A stretch of DNA of 64,000 nt, taken from positions 1 to 64,000 of the forward strand of contig CP026600.1 in assembly GCA_003288255.1 (NCBI GenBank), in the 5' to 3' direction. The DNA comes from Clostridiaceae bacterium 14S0207 (lineage in GTDB: Bacteria; Bacillota; Clostridia; Clostridiales; Clostridiaceae). The translations under genes were made by a program, and so were the position numbers. Positions 16,174 to 24,844 of the stretch are shown here, in pieces (position 1 is the first letter of the stretch; the number at the start of each line of letters is the position of its first letter). Below the pieces are notes generated by a model that was not told the origin of the DNA, did no database searches, and saw nothing but the letters and a program-made list of their open reading frames with translations.

Positions 16174-16545
16174 GTGATGGAGATAGATCTAATAGATGTT
16201 ATTCCTAAGGAATATTTAAAATATAATGAGGGAATAACTATAAATAATACGATTGATACCAAAAATATATATAATGATGAAGTTGCTGTAGAGGAAGATG
16301 ATAATATTAATGAATATAATAAAGGCATTTTTACTACAGTAGTTCGAGTTAAAGGATCCAAGGAATCTAATGTTGTATCAATAAAGACCAATAAAGCTGT
16401 TCATAAGGATACATGGATAGAAATTTCTAAAGCATTAAGTAGATTAAGAGTTGGACCACCCCTTAAAATTGGAGATGTTATATGTAAGAATATACTTAAT
16501 ACAGGTGTAGATATTATATGTACAAGGAATGTAAATAGAGGTTAA
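16174..16545 (+). CDS. DUF1667 family protein, divergent N-terminus
   Basis: The C-terminal two thirds (from about residue 50: GIFTTVVRVKGSKESNVVSIKTNKAV, then LRVGPPLKIGDVICKNILNTGVDIICTR) match DUF1667, a partner of GlpA-like flavoproteins. From memory of the family, the N-terminus normally carries a cysteine cluster; here the first 50 residues are acidic and Asn-rich with no cysteine, and the only cysteines are C103 (VICKN) and C115 (IICTR). The start is GTG at 16174 or the adjoining ATG at 16177, behind GGGGTGA. It is translationally close to the oxidoreductase. Function is unknown; loss of the cluster suggests a structural rather than redox role. Confidence 0.75.
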   Translation: MMEIDLIDVIPKEYLKYNEGITINNTIDTKNIYNDEVAVEEDDNINEYNKGIFTTVVRVKGSKESNVVSIKTNKAVHKDTWIEISKALSRLRVGPPLKIGDVICKNILNTGVDIICTRNVNRG

Positions 16546-16559
16546 TATAATACAGTATA

Positions 16560-16588
16560 TTGACTTTAGACAATTAAAGTTGTAAAAT
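16560..16588 (+). promoter_or_regulatory. Promoter of the serS T-box transcript
   Basis: TTGACT (16560-16565), 17-bp spacer, TAAAAT (16583-16588); the predicted start is at about 16595, just before T-box stem I. Confidence 0.65.
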
Positions 16589-16594
16589 TATTCA

Positions 16595-16846
16595 TAACGA
16601 AATAAAGTACATGTAAACCGTTGAAGAGAATAGTAGCTATTTTAAAGGTTAAAGAGAGTCGGTGGTTGGTGCAAACTGATGCCTAAGATTTAGTGAATCC
16701 ACCTCTGAGGGACTGTGATGAACAGTACGGAAATAACCGTTATTAATTAAGAGGATTAAAATTTTAATATTTGAGTTTTGATCAATTAGGGTGGCAACGC
16801 GGAGTCTTTCGTCCCTTTTATAGGGAAATAAGGCTCCTTTTTTATT
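16595..16846 (+). promoter_or_regulatory. T-box riboswitch of serS (specifier UCC)
   Basis: Class I T-box leader. Stem I has the distal-loop signature AAAGAGAG...GGTGGTTGGTG (16650-16670) and the specifier block GAA-TCC-ACCTCTGAG, with TCC at 16698-16700, a serine codon. The T-box itself, AGGGTGGCAACGCGG (16788-16802), binds the CCA end of uncharged tRNA. The terminator stem (16802-16808 with 16830-16836, enclosing an inner stem) ends in a T run. Uncharged tRNA-Ser should favour the antiterminator and raise serS transcription. UCC pairs with anticodon GGA. Confidence 0.93.
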
Positions 16847-16895
16847 TAAGATTAATATAAATTTTATAGATATATAAACTATAGGAGGAATAAAA

Positions 16896-18173
16896 ATGTT
16901 AGATATTAAAAGACTTAGAACTAACACTGAAGAAATTAAAAAACTTATGCAAAATAGAGGAGAATCTTTTGATGTTTCTCAAATAGATGAAGTGTTAGAC
17001 CTTGATAAAAAAAGAAGAGATATTTTAGTCAAGGTTGAAGAAATGAAAAATGAAAGAAATAAGAAGTCAGCAGAGGTTCCTAAATTAAAAAAAGCAGGAG
17101 AAGATGCTACAGAGCTTTTAAATGAGATGAAAGAACTTGCTGATAAAATTAAGCAATTTGATGTAGAGCTTAATGATATAGATTCTAAGATAGAGTATTT
17201 ATTATTAAGAATACCAAATGTACCAAATCCACAAGTACCAGAAGGTAAGAGTGATGAAGATAATGTAGAAATCAGAAAATGGGGAGAGCCAAGAAAATTT
17301 GATTTCGAACTTAAAGCTCATTGGGATATAGGAACAGGTCTTGATATTTTAGACTTTGAAAGAGCTGGTAAAATTACAGGTTCAAGATTTACAGTATATA
17401 AAGGATTAGGGGCTAGATTAGAAAGATCTTTAATAAATTATTTCTTAGATACACATACTGAGAAAAATGGATATACAGAAGCTTTACCTCCATATATGGT
17501 AAATAGAACAAGTATGACAGGTACAGGACAACTACCTAAATTTGAGGAAGATGCTTTTAAAATTGCAGAGGATGATTATTTCTTAATTCCAACAGCTGAA
17601 GTCCCAATTACAAATCTTCATAGAGATGAAGTTTTATTAGGAAGTCAGTTACCTGTAAAATATGCGGCATATAGTGCTTGTTTTAGATCTGAAGCTGGTT
17701 CAGCAGGAAGAGATACTAGAGGTCTAATAAGACAACATCAATTTAATAAAGTTGAGCTTGTTAAGTTTGTTAAACCGGAAGATTCATATGAAGAGTTAGA
17801 GAAATTAACAGCTGATGCAGAATCAATTTTACAAGGTTTAGGAATACCTTATAGGGTAGTTAGAATATGTAAAGGCGATTTAGGATTTACTGCTGCTTAT
17901 AAATATGACATAGAAGTTTGGATGCCAAGTTATAATAGATATGTTGAGATTTCAAGCTGTAGTAATTTTGAAGATTATCAAGCAAGACGTGCTAATATCA
18001 GATATAAAGAAGATGCAAAATCAAAACCTCAATATGTTCATACATTAAATGGTTCAGGATTAGCTGTAGGCAGAACTGTAGCAGCCATATTAGAAAACTA
18101 TCAAAATGAAGATGGAACTGTTGAAATTCCAGAAGCTTTAAGAGGTTATATGGGTAGAGAAGTATTGAAATAA
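16896..18173 (+). CDS. serS: Serine--tRNA ligase
   Basis: Class II aminoacyl-tRNA synthetase that charges tRNA-Ser. The first ~110 residues form the antiparallel coiled coil that grips the long variable arm of tRNA-Ser. The catalytic domain has motif 2 ([21 protein letters not shown], written here only by its ends: FRSEAG to RQHQF) and motif 3 ([15 protein letters not shown], about 386-400). The 425-residue length is normal. Start has TAGGAGGAA. A T-box leader lies upstream and tRNA-Ser genes downstream. Confidence 0.98.
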   Translation: MLDIKRLRTNTEEIKKLMQNRGESFDVSQIDEVLDLDKKRRDILVKVEEMKNERNKKSAEVPKLKKAGEDATELLNEMKELADKIKQFDVELNDIDSKIEYLLLRIPNVPNPQVPEGKSDEDNVEIRKWGEPRKFDFELKAHWDIGTGLDILDFERAGKITGSRFTVYKGLGARLERSLINYFLDTHTEKNGYTEALPPYMVNRTSMTGTGQLPKFEEDAFKIAEDDYFLIPTAEVPITNLHRDEVLLGSQLPVKYAAYSACFRSEAGSAGRDTRGLIRQHQFNKVELVKFVKPEDSYEELEKLTADAESILQGLGIPYRVVRICKGDLGFTAAYKYDIEVWMPSYNRYVEISSCSNFEDYQARRANIRYKEDAKSKPQYVHTLNGSGLAVGRTVAAILENYQNEDGTVEIPEALRGYMGREVLK

Positions 18174-18189
18174 ATATATATAAGATAGT

Positions 18190-18227
18190 AAAAATGAATG
18201 TTGTATATAAACAATGTTCATTTTTAC
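18190..18227 (+). terminator. Terminator of serS
   Basis: Stem AAAATGAATGTTG with CAATGTTCATTTT-type partner and T run, 17 nt after the stop. Confidence 0.88.
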
Positions 18228-18269
18228 TTAATAAGCGAGTATTATTTTGCAAAAATTTTTATAAAAGTG

Positions 18270-18315
18270 TTGACATATTTAACTGTGATTGATATAATAA
18301 ATCTTGTCGTGAGAC
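18270..18315 (+). promoter_or_regulatory. Consensus promoter plus 5' hairpin of tRNA-Ser(UGA) copy 1
   Basis: TTGACA (18270-18275), 17-bp spacer and TATAAT (18293-18298), a full consensus. The predicted start at about 18305 falls on a mini-hairpin GTC-GTGA-GAC (18306-18315), a GNRA-type tetraloop. Confidence 0.85.
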
Positions 18316-18330
18316 ACTTAATATAAATAT

Positions 18331-18421
18331 GGAGAGATGGTCGAGTTGGTTTAAGGCACCGGTCTTGAAAACCGGCGTGCGTGGAAGCGTACCTAGGGTT
18401 CGAATCCCTATCTCTCCGCCA
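18331..18421 (+). tRNA. tRNA-Ser(UGA), copy 1
   Basis: 91-nt class II tRNA with a long variable arm and encoded CCA; anticodon loop CTTGAAA gives UGA. Identical to the copy at 18895-18985. Confidence 0.96.
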
Positions 18422-18444
18422 TAAGTTATAATTAACTTCAGTTT

Positions 18445-18535
18445 GGAGAAATACTCAAGTGGCTGAAGAGGCGCCCCTGCTAAGGGCGTAGGTCGGGTAA
18501 CTGGCGCCCGGGTTCAAATCCCGGTTTCTCCGCCA
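18445..18535 (+). tRNA. tRNA-Ser(GCU)
   Basis: 91-nt class II tRNA; the anticodon stem-loop CCCCTGCTAAGGG gives GCU, reading AGC/AGU. Encoded CCA. Co-transcribed with the upstream tRNA-Ser(UGA). Confidence 0.95.
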
Positions 18536-18537
18536 TA

Positions 18538-18567
18538 AGACATCTAGTTTACTAGATGTCTTTTATT
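18538..18567 (+). terminator. Terminator of the tRNA-Ser pair
   Basis: AGACATCTAGT with ACTAGATGTCT, then a T-rich tail. Confidence 0.92.
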
Positions 18568-18837
18568 TTGAATTAGTAATAAATTTAAACCTCATAAAAT
18601 AAAAAATACTTAAAATATAGAAAGTACAAAGATGAGATATTTTTGTACTTTTTATATTTTTATAAGCATACTAATTTATATTTTTAATATCTATAATATA
18701 TTTAATAGTTTTCATGAATAAAACCTATTTAGGTGAAAGTTTTATGTAATTATTTTTCTACAATTTTTAGTATATTATTTATAAAAGGAGTTTTTTATCA
18801 TTATTTATATAAATTTCGATTTTTTTTAAAAAATATA
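18568..18837. other. Gene-free AT-rich DNA with an orphan hairpin
   Basis: No ORF or RNA gene recognised. One terminator-like hairpin lies at 18621-18652 (AAAGTACAAA with TTTGTACTTT) followed by a T-rich stretch to 18660. It is too far from the tRNA pair to be needed there and may be a relic or backup terminator. Confidence 0.5.
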
Positions 18838-18882
18838 TTGACATAAAACGAATATATTGATATAATTTTACCTGTGTTCAGG
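18838..18882 (+). promoter_or_regulatory. Consensus promoter plus 5' hairpin of tRNA-Ser(UGA) copy 2
   Basis: TTGACA (18838-18843), 17-bp spacer and TATAAT (18861-18866). The predicted start falls on CCTG-TGTT-CAGG (18871-18882), a hairpin unrelated in sequence to that of copy 1 but at the same place. Confidence 0.85.
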
Positions 18883-18894
18883 AAAAATAAATAT

Positions 18895-18985
18895 GGAGAG
18901 ATGGTCGAGTTGGTTTAAGGCACCGGTCTTGAAAACCGGCGTGCGTGGAAGCGTACCTAGGGTTCGAATCCCTATCTCTCCGCCA
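18895..18985 (+). tRNA. tRNA-Ser(UGA), copy 2
   Basis: Identical in all 91 positions to copy 1 at 18331; the flanks differ apart from a short shared leader (AAATAT). Confidence 0.96.
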
Positions 18986-18989
18986 AAAG

Positions 18990-19022
18990 CTCATAAATCT
19001 AAATAGATTTATGGGTTTTTTT
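18990..19022 (+). terminator. Terminator of tRNA-Ser(UGA) copy 2
   Basis: CTCATAAATCT with AGATTTATGGG, then a T run. Confidence 0.92.
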
Positions 19023-19212
19023 ACGTTCAAATTTAAAAATAATTACTAATTTAAGATTCTTACAAAAAACATTGTAAAGTTTCGAAAAATTTTAACAACC
19101 ATATTGAAATAATTGAAAAAAAAGGATAGTATAAATATAGGGGAATTAAAATATAATGATAATATAAAGAGTATTAGGGTATAGTTCAAAAACTTACAAA
19201 GAAAAGAAGTGT

Positions 19213-19749
19213 ATGGGTATGTTAAAGGGAAACAGAGTTATATTAAGGGCAGTAGAAAAACGTGATGTTGCTCTTTTTTATGATATGTGGAGCGATGATG
19301 ATATTAGAAAATTTGATGGGGCTGGGCAAATAGTTCCTAGTAAAGAATATATCATGGAAAACTTTCAGGTAATAATGAATTCTTATAAGAAGCATTTAAC
19401 TATAATAAATGAAAAGGGAAGTATAATAGGATACTTAACATACGAGCCTATAAAGGATTGCAAAAATGTATTTGAAATAGGTATTACAATAAATAAGAAC
19501 TTTTGGAGTAGAGGATATGGTAAAGATTCAATAAGAACCATATTGAAATTTTTATTCTTGGAAACTGCTGCGGAAAGAGTGGAATTAAGGGTATGCATTG
19601 ATAATATAAGGGCTATAGGATGTTATAAAAAATGTGGATTTGAAGAAGAAGGAATAAATAAAAATAGATTCTTTTCAGAAGGTAAGTATAAAGATGTTTT
19701 AATGATGTCTATATTAAAGGATAAATTTCATAAGTTTTATGATGTATAA
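19213..19749 (+). CDS. GNAT acetyltransferase, RimJ/RimL type
   Basis: A 178-residue N-acetyltransferase. The start LKGNRVILRAVEKRDVALFYDMWSD is the usual first strand of RimJ/RimL-like proteins, and the acetyl-CoA motif A ends in SRGYGKDSI (R100-G-Y-G103). The C-terminal NIRAIGCYKKCGFEEEG is the conserved motif B region. The acceptor could be a ribosomal protein N-terminus, an amino acid or an antibiotic; it cannot be named. An in-frame ATG at 19219 is an alternative start. Monocistronic between tRNA genes. Confidence 0.85.
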   Translation: MGMLKGNRVILRAVEKRDVALFYDMWSDDDIRKFDGAGQIVPSKEYIMENFQVIMNSYKKHLTIINEKGSIIGYLTYEPIKDCKNVFEIGITINKNFWSRGYGKDSIRTILKFLFLETAAERVELRVCIDNIRAIGCYKKCGFEEEGINKNRFFSEGKYKDVLMMSILKDKFHKFYDV

Positions 19750-19762
19750 ATAACTTAGTATA

Positions 19763-19791
19763 TTGCATTTTTATTAAAAATGTGATATTAT
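19763..19791 (+). promoter_or_regulatory. Promoter of tRNA-Arg(ACG)
   Basis: TTGCAT (19763-19768), 17-bp spacer, TATTAT (19786-19791); only about 10 nt of leader before the tRNA. Confidence 0.6.
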
Positions 19792-19807
19792 TATATATAG
19801 ATTTTAC

Positions 19808-19884
19808 GCGTCGGTAGCTCAGTTGGATAGAGTAGCTGGCTACGAACCAGTTGGTCGGGAGTTCGAATCTTCTCCGACGCACCA
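19808..19884 (+). tRNA. tRNA-Arg(ACG)
   Basis: 77-nt cloverleaf with encoded CCA; anticodon loop CTACGAA gives ACG. The wobble A should be deaminated to inosine by TadA, whose gene is at 30382 in this window. Confidence 0.95.
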
Positions 19885-19889
19885 TAAAA

Positions 19890-19927
19890 AAGCCCTATAA
19901 ACAATATTGTTTATAAGGCTTTTTTTA
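19890..19927 (+). terminator. Terminator of tRNA-Arg(ACG)
   Basis: AAAGCC...ATAAACAAT paired with ATTGTTTATAAGGCTTT, then a T run. Confidence 0.93.
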
Positions 19928-20309
19928 TATTTTAAGAAGAAAACCAAATCTAGATTGTAACACATATCAAATTTGTATAGATTGGTTTAATTTATATGCA
20001 ATAAAAACTATTAATGATTAAAAAATAAAATAATAGCCTAAGATAAGTATGAGATATTATGGTTGCAAATATGCAAAAATATGCATAATGAACTTAAAAA
20101 ATTTAGGTATTAAGTAAAGAAGTATGTAAAAATAATTAATATAATTATTTCTACATACTTCTTTTTTAAAATCTTTATATTAGTGATTGCTATTAAATAA
20201 AATATTATTCAAATTTTCTGATAAATACACTTAAATACATGGTTAAAATTAGTAGTAAAAGGTATAATTAGAATATGAAGTATTTAATTATACTATAAGG
20301 AGTTAATAT
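19928..20309. other. Gene-free region with two inverted repeats
   Basis: No ORF. Two structures stand out: an imperfect inverted repeat, 19941-19952 with 19978-19988, and a long near-perfect hairpin at about 20117-20167 (stem of some 20 bp, AATAT loop) with a T run. A possible promoter, TTGCAA-17-TAATGA, lies at 20063-20091. This could be a short terminated RNA. TATAAT at 20261-20266 is a likely -10 for the moxR operon. Confidence 0.45.
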
Positions 20310-21254
20310 ATGAATAATAAGATAATTAATGATGTAATAGATAATATAGAAAAGGTTCTAATAGGTAGGAGTAATGAGGTAATAAATATATTAAAAGGCA
20401 TATTAGCTGGAGGCCACATTTTGATTGATGATGTTCCAGGAGTAGGAAAAACTACACTAATAAAGGTGTTAGCTAAAACTCTTAGTTTAACATGTAATAG
20501 AATTCAATTTACACCAGATCTGTTACCTACAGATATAACAGGTGTATCTATATTTAATCAAAAATCTCTAGAATTTGAATTTAGAAAAGGGCCTATATTT
20601 TCTAATGTTATATTGGCTGATGAAATTAATAGGGCAACACCTAGAACTCAATCTGCATTACTTCAGGCTATGGAGGAAAGACAAGTAACAGAGGGAAGTA
20701 AAACATACAAAATAGGCGATCCATTTATAGTTTTAGCCACAGAAAATCCTATAGAATATGAAGGTACATTTCCATTGCCAGAAGCAGAATTGGATAGATT
20801 TATAATTAAAACAAGTATAGGATATCCAGAATTTAGAGATGAAATTAAGATATTGCAAGTATATAAAGACCACAATCCAATGAATAATATAAAATCTATT
20901 TTTAATGAGGGAGATATTAAAGAAATACAGGAGGCTGTAAAACATATTCATGTAGAATTAAATGTATATGAATACATAGTCAATATTATAGAACAAACAA
21001 GAAATAATGAATATATTAAATTAGGTGCAAGTGTAAGGGGATCAATGGCACTTATGAGAGTAGCACAAGCTAATGCCTTTATTCAAGGTAGGAAGTATGT
21101 AATTCCTGAAGATGTAAAAGAGAATGTTAAGCTTGTTCTGTCACATAGGTTAGTTCTATCTTCTTTAGCCCTTAAAGATAAATTAACAGTGGAAGATATT
21201 ATAGATAAAATTTTAAATAGAGTACCTATGCCCAAGGTGATTATAAATGATTAA
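20310..21254 (+). CDS. MoxR-family AAA+ ATPase
   Basis: A 314-residue AAA+ chaperone-like ATPase. Walker A is GVPGVGKT (41-48 region, K47-T48) and Walker B ILADEINRA (D104-E105). The PEYRD-like stretch IGYPEFRDEI and the C-terminal lid (EDVKENVKLVLSHRLVLS) fit MoxR/RavA. MoxR proteins usually act with the DUF58 protein encoded next to them in maturation of protein or enzyme complexes. The start has AAGGAG. Its 3' end overlaps the DUF58 gene by 8 nt, so the pair is translationally coupled. Confidence 0.93.
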   Translation: MNNKIINDVIDNIEKVLIGRSNEVINILKGILAGGHILIDDVPGVGKTTLIKVLAKTLSLTCNRIQFTPDLLPTDITGVSIFNQKSLEFEFRKGPIFSNVILADEINRATPRTQSALLQAMEERQVTEGSKTYKIGDPFIVLATENPIEYEGTFPLPEAELDRFIIKTSIGYPEFRDEIKILQVYKDHNPMNNIKSIFNEGDIKEIQEAVKHIHVELNVYEYIVNIIEQTRNNEYIKLGASVRGSMALMRVAQANAFIQGRKYVIPEDVKENVKLVLSHRLVLSSLALKDKLTVEDIIDKILNRVPMPKVIIND

Positions 21255-22314
21255 GATAAATATTAAATTTCTAACGGTATTTATGGTATTTACTTGTATG
21301 TATGTATTAATAGGTGGTCAATTGTTTAATAGTATTTTTTATTTATTATTAATGATTTTAATAATATGTCTAATAGAAGTTTTAATAATAAGATTTTTTA
21401 TAGATATAGAAATTTTTTATAAGAATATTGATTATTTTGTTGGAGATGAATTTATTTTACATATAAATTTAAAAAATAAAACACCGTTAGTTATAACCTA
21501 TGTTTGTATATTACAAAAAGAATTTGATAAGTGTATATACGTAAAATCTTTTCAAAATATAAAAATAATTAGAAAAGTTAATTTACAAAAAAGAGGTATC
21601 TATAATATTGATGATATTATTATAGATTATAAAGATATATTTAATATTTGGCGAGTTAATTATACCAAAAAAATTAATAAAAGTATTAAGGTATATCCTA
21701 AGATTATTAATATAGAAGAGGATATAAAGAAAGCTAAATCGGATAATAATGTTTCTAATCTTAATATATATAACAAAGAAAATAATAATTTAATAAGAGA
21801 AGTAAGAAAGTATGAGATTGGAGATAACATCAGACAAATACATTGGAAGCTTTCGGCAAAATGTGGACATTTAATGATAAAAAATTTTGAGGATGAAACT
21901 AGTGTAAATATTAGTCTATTTATAAATCTTAATGGATTAGATAGGGAAACATATAGTATTTATGATGAACAAATAGTTAGTTATACAATATCAATAATAT
22001 ATTTTCTAATGACTAAAGGGTATAAACAAAATATATTTATAAATTCTATAGATGAAAATAAATTCTATATCAACGATATTCAGAATTTTAAAAATATTAA
22101 TGAGTATTTTTTTAGGGATAATTTTTATAAGTATAATGATTTTATAGATTTTATAAATAATAACATTAATAAAAATAAAACAATAATAATTTTATCTTTA
22201 GAAAGTAATAAAAGATTAGAAGAACAGATTAAAGTTTTAAGAGGTCTTTCTTATCAAGTTACTTTAATTTTAATTGAAGATATTATTAAGGGTGAAATAT
22301 ATGAATTTAGATAA
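21247..22314 (+). CDS. DUF58 membrane-anchored protein
   Basis: A 355-residue protein with two N-terminal membrane helices (about 8-50, ILIICLIEVLIIRFFI), a beta-rich region, and the DUF58 signature REVRKYEIGDNIRQIHWKLSAK around residues 184-207 (G192-D193). The C-terminal part resembles a vWA-like fold. Overlaps moxR upstream and the transglutaminase downstream. The trio MoxR / DUF58 / transglutaminase is a widespread unit of uncertain function, often linked to cell envelope or secreted protein handling. Confidence 0.9.
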   Translation: MIKINIKFLTVFMVFTCMYVLIGGQLFNSIFYLLLMILIICLIEVLIIRFFIDIEIFYKNIDYFVGDEFILHINLKNKTPLVITYVCILQKEFDKCIYVKSFQNIKIIRKVNLQKRGIYNIDDIIIDYKDIFNIWRVNYTKKINKSIKVYPKIINIEEDIKKAKSDNNVSNLNIYNKENNNLIREVRKYEIGDNIRQIHWKLSAKCGHLMIKNFEDETSVNISLFINLNGLDRETYSIYDEQIVSYTISIIYFLMTKGYKQNIFINSIDENKFYINDIQNFKNINEYFFRDNFYKYNDFIDFINNNINKNKTIIILSLESNKRLEEQIKVLRGLSYQVTLILIEDIIKGEIYEFR

Positions 22315-24658
22315 AAAAAGCTTTTATTTATTTAATTTTTGTGTTTGTGTTTTTACAACTATAATTACTTCAAATTGTTTATTTCATGTAGCTAAAACAG
22401 GATTAAGAATAAAAAATATAGATTATAAGTTTTTATTTTTTTTATGTATGATTAGTATTTTTATATATATTATATTTTTTAAGTGTATTAATAATAAGTT
22501 TATTAGATTGTATGTTTTTATTGGTATTCTTATATTTGGAGGATTTATATATTTTCTAAATCATAAATTTATACATCAATTTATAAATAGTAATATATTA
22601 ATTAATTATGATATCTTAGAAGAGTCTATATATAAAACTGAAGTTACATATTTTAAAAATTATAAGCCTATTCTTACAATATTTTTACCTATTGTATATT
22701 TATTTACGTTATGGATAACTGAAAATTTTTGGAAAAATGTAATGGTTTTTGTAACTACATTTTTATTAATAGTATTATGGTTTATTAATAAACAATTATG
22801 TTTAGCTTATATGAAGCCAATATTATTTTTTAATATGTTTATATTAATGGTGAATTCATACATTGGAAATTTAAAAATATTAATAAAAAAGGATGTAGAG
22901 ATTAAAATAAAGCCAATTTTATTTATGAGTATATTTCTGATTGTGAGTATAGTTTTAAATAAGGGGTTAGGGTATATTTCTACAGAGACAACAGGAAGAA
23001 TATCAGAAAATAAGTATAGAGGTTTTATAAATAATATCATATATGGTAAGGCAGAGAATATTGATAATGAGATAAATCAGTTTAATTTAAATGAAGTAGG
23101 ATATTCAAATAGTGATAAGAAATTAGGAGGACCTATCTCTATAAATAAAAAACAATTAATGAAGATTAAATGTGATAAACCTTATTTTTTAAAAGGAAGA
23201 GTAAAAGATATATACGATGGATATAGGTGGAATAAGAGGCCTATGAAATATATGGATTTTGGGAATGAAATTGATTTAGGGATATATAACCTAGGGGATA
23301 TGAGGAAGGTAGAGGTTACTAATAAAAAGATGGAAATAAAGTTAAACGAAGATTTTTTAAGTAGAAGCTTCTTTGCACCATTTTTGAGTTCTAAATTGTA
23401 TACTACTCAATCAGGAAATATAAGTTATGATAAGGAACAAAATATAATGTTTTCGGATTCTATAAATGAAAAATACAGTGTTATATTTTCACAACTTAAA
23501 CATGTAAATGGTATTACTTTACGGGAAGAAATATTAGATACAAATGAGGAATTTAGGGAGTACATGAATTATCCAATTGAAAAAATTAGTAATAATTCTG
23601 GTAATTGGCCAGAAAATTTCTATTATGGGGATTATGAATATCTTATTAGAGATAATTATGAAAAATACATTCAGCTTCCTCAAAATATATCTAAGAGGGT
23701 ATATGATCTAACTTATGAGATAACAAAGGGATGTAAAGATAGTATGTCTAAAGTACATAGAATAAAAGAATACTTAGAAAAAAACTATAAGTACTCCTTA
23801 GATGTATCAAACATACCTGAAGATCAGGAGTTTTTGGAATACTTTTTATTTGATCAAAAGAAGGGTTATTGTACTTATTTTGCTACAGCTATGGCTATAA
23901 TGTGTAGAATAGAGGGTATACCTGCTAGATATGTAGAAGGATTTAAAATGTCAGATAACAAGGATAAAGAAGGGTATTATTATGTAGGAACACAAGATGC
24001 TCATGCTTGGTGTGAGGTTTTAGTAATACCAGAGTGTAATGTTTGGGCTATAGCTGAACCAAAGGTTTCTTTAGAAGGGCATACAAATAATATCAGACGA
24101 AGTCCTGTACCAAGGGAACAAGTTCAACAAATTCAAAATAAAGATATTAAAAATGAAAAGAAACCCAATAATAAAGAAGTGGATAAAAATAAACCTAAAA
24201 ATAATGTAAAAAATAGAATTAATAAAAAGGAACGTGCAAAGAATGATAAGAGTATTAAAATAGATATAAAACACCTAAATATGATTAAGAATGTAACCCT
24301 TGGTTTAATTAGTTTACTAGCAATTATGTTAATGTTAATTTTTATATTAAGACTTAGATTCAATGTTAAAAGAGATAAAATTCTAAAATCTGATTCAGTA
24401 ATATATTTATATAAATATTACATTTATTGTTTAGGACTTTTAAATATAAAAAAGAAAGATTCACAAGGAGATCTAGAATTTGCAAAGTGTATAGATGATA
24501 TATATATTTCTTTATACTTAAAAGAAATAGTTAATGATATGTATTTGGAATATTATGGTAAAGAAAATAGTTCATTAAATAAAGAATTTTATTATAATCA
24601 AATAGATGAATATATTAAAAGTAATTTGTCAAAGTTAAAATATTATATATTTAGGTAA
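22301..24658 (+). CDS. Membrane transglutaminase-like protein (DUF3488/DUF4129 type)
   Basis: A 785-residue protein with about six membrane helices in the first 230 residues, an extracytoplasmic transglutaminase core, a Lys/Asn-rich linker, and a final membrane helix (MIKNVTLGLISLLAIMLMLI). The core has the nucleophile C524 in KKGYCTYFATAMA and H568 in DAHAWCEV. Where the family has Asp (usually W-x-x-x-D-P-T) this protein reads WAIAEPK, with Glu586. I start at 22301 because AAGGGTG precedes that ATG; the longer frame from 22274 would overlap DUF58 further. It overlaps DUF58 by 14 nt. Likely a protease-like or crosslinking enzyme at the membrane. Confidence 0.87.
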   Translation: MNLDKKSFYLFNFCVCVFTTIITSNCLFHVAKTGLRIKNIDYKFLFFLCMISIFIYIIFFKCINNKFIRLYVFIGILIFGGFIYFLNHKFIHQFINSNILINYDILEESIYKTEVTYFKNYKPILTIFLPIVYLFTLWITENFWKNVMVFVTTFLLIVLWFINKQLCLAYMKPILFFNMFILMVNSYIGNLKILIKKDVEIKIKPILFMSIFLIVSIVLNKGLGYISTETTGRISENKYRGFINNIIYGKAENIDNEINQFNLNEVGYSNSDKKLGGPISINKKQLMKIKCDKPYFLKGRVKDIYDGYRWNKRPMKYMDFGNEIDLGIYNLGDMRKVEVTNKKMEIKLNEDFLSRSFFAPFLSSKLYTTQSGNISYDKEQNIMFSDSINEKYSVIFSQLKHVNGITLREEILDTNEEFREYMNYPIEKISNNSGNWPENFYYGDYEYLIRDNYEKYIQLPQNISKRVYDLTYEITKGCKDSMSKVHRIKEYLEKNYKYSLDVSNIPEDQEFLEYFLFDQKKGYCTYFATAMAIMCRIEGIPARYVEGFKMSDNKDKEGYYYVGTQDAHAWCEVLVIPECNVWAIAEPKVSLEGHTNNIRRSPVPREQVQQIQNKDIKNEKKPNNKEVDKNKPKNNVKNRINKKERAKNDKSIKIDIKHLNMIKNVTLGLISLLAIMLMLIFILRLRFNVKRDKILKSDSVIYLYKYYIYCLGLLNIKKKDSQGDLEFAKCIDDIYISLYLKEIVNDMYLEYYGKENSSLNKEFYYNQIDEYIKSNLSKLKYYIFR

Positions 24659-24844
24659 AGTCTCATATAATATAGTAAAATAAATAAAAAATATTTACAA
24701 AAATATCTATTAAAATTATCATATTGATTATATAATTATAAATAATAGTTAAGAAAATTTTGAAAATAACCATAATTAACCCAAAGTACCTTTAACGATC
24801 ATATCTAAAAGAAAATTCAATAGTTTGTATTGGGGGCGACAAAT

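Noticed and set aside
24781-24830. Possible sigma-D (flagellar) promoter before the chemoreceptor gene
   Set aside because: CAAAG and ACGATCAT resemble the two boxes, but the spacing is wrong and TAAA is missing.
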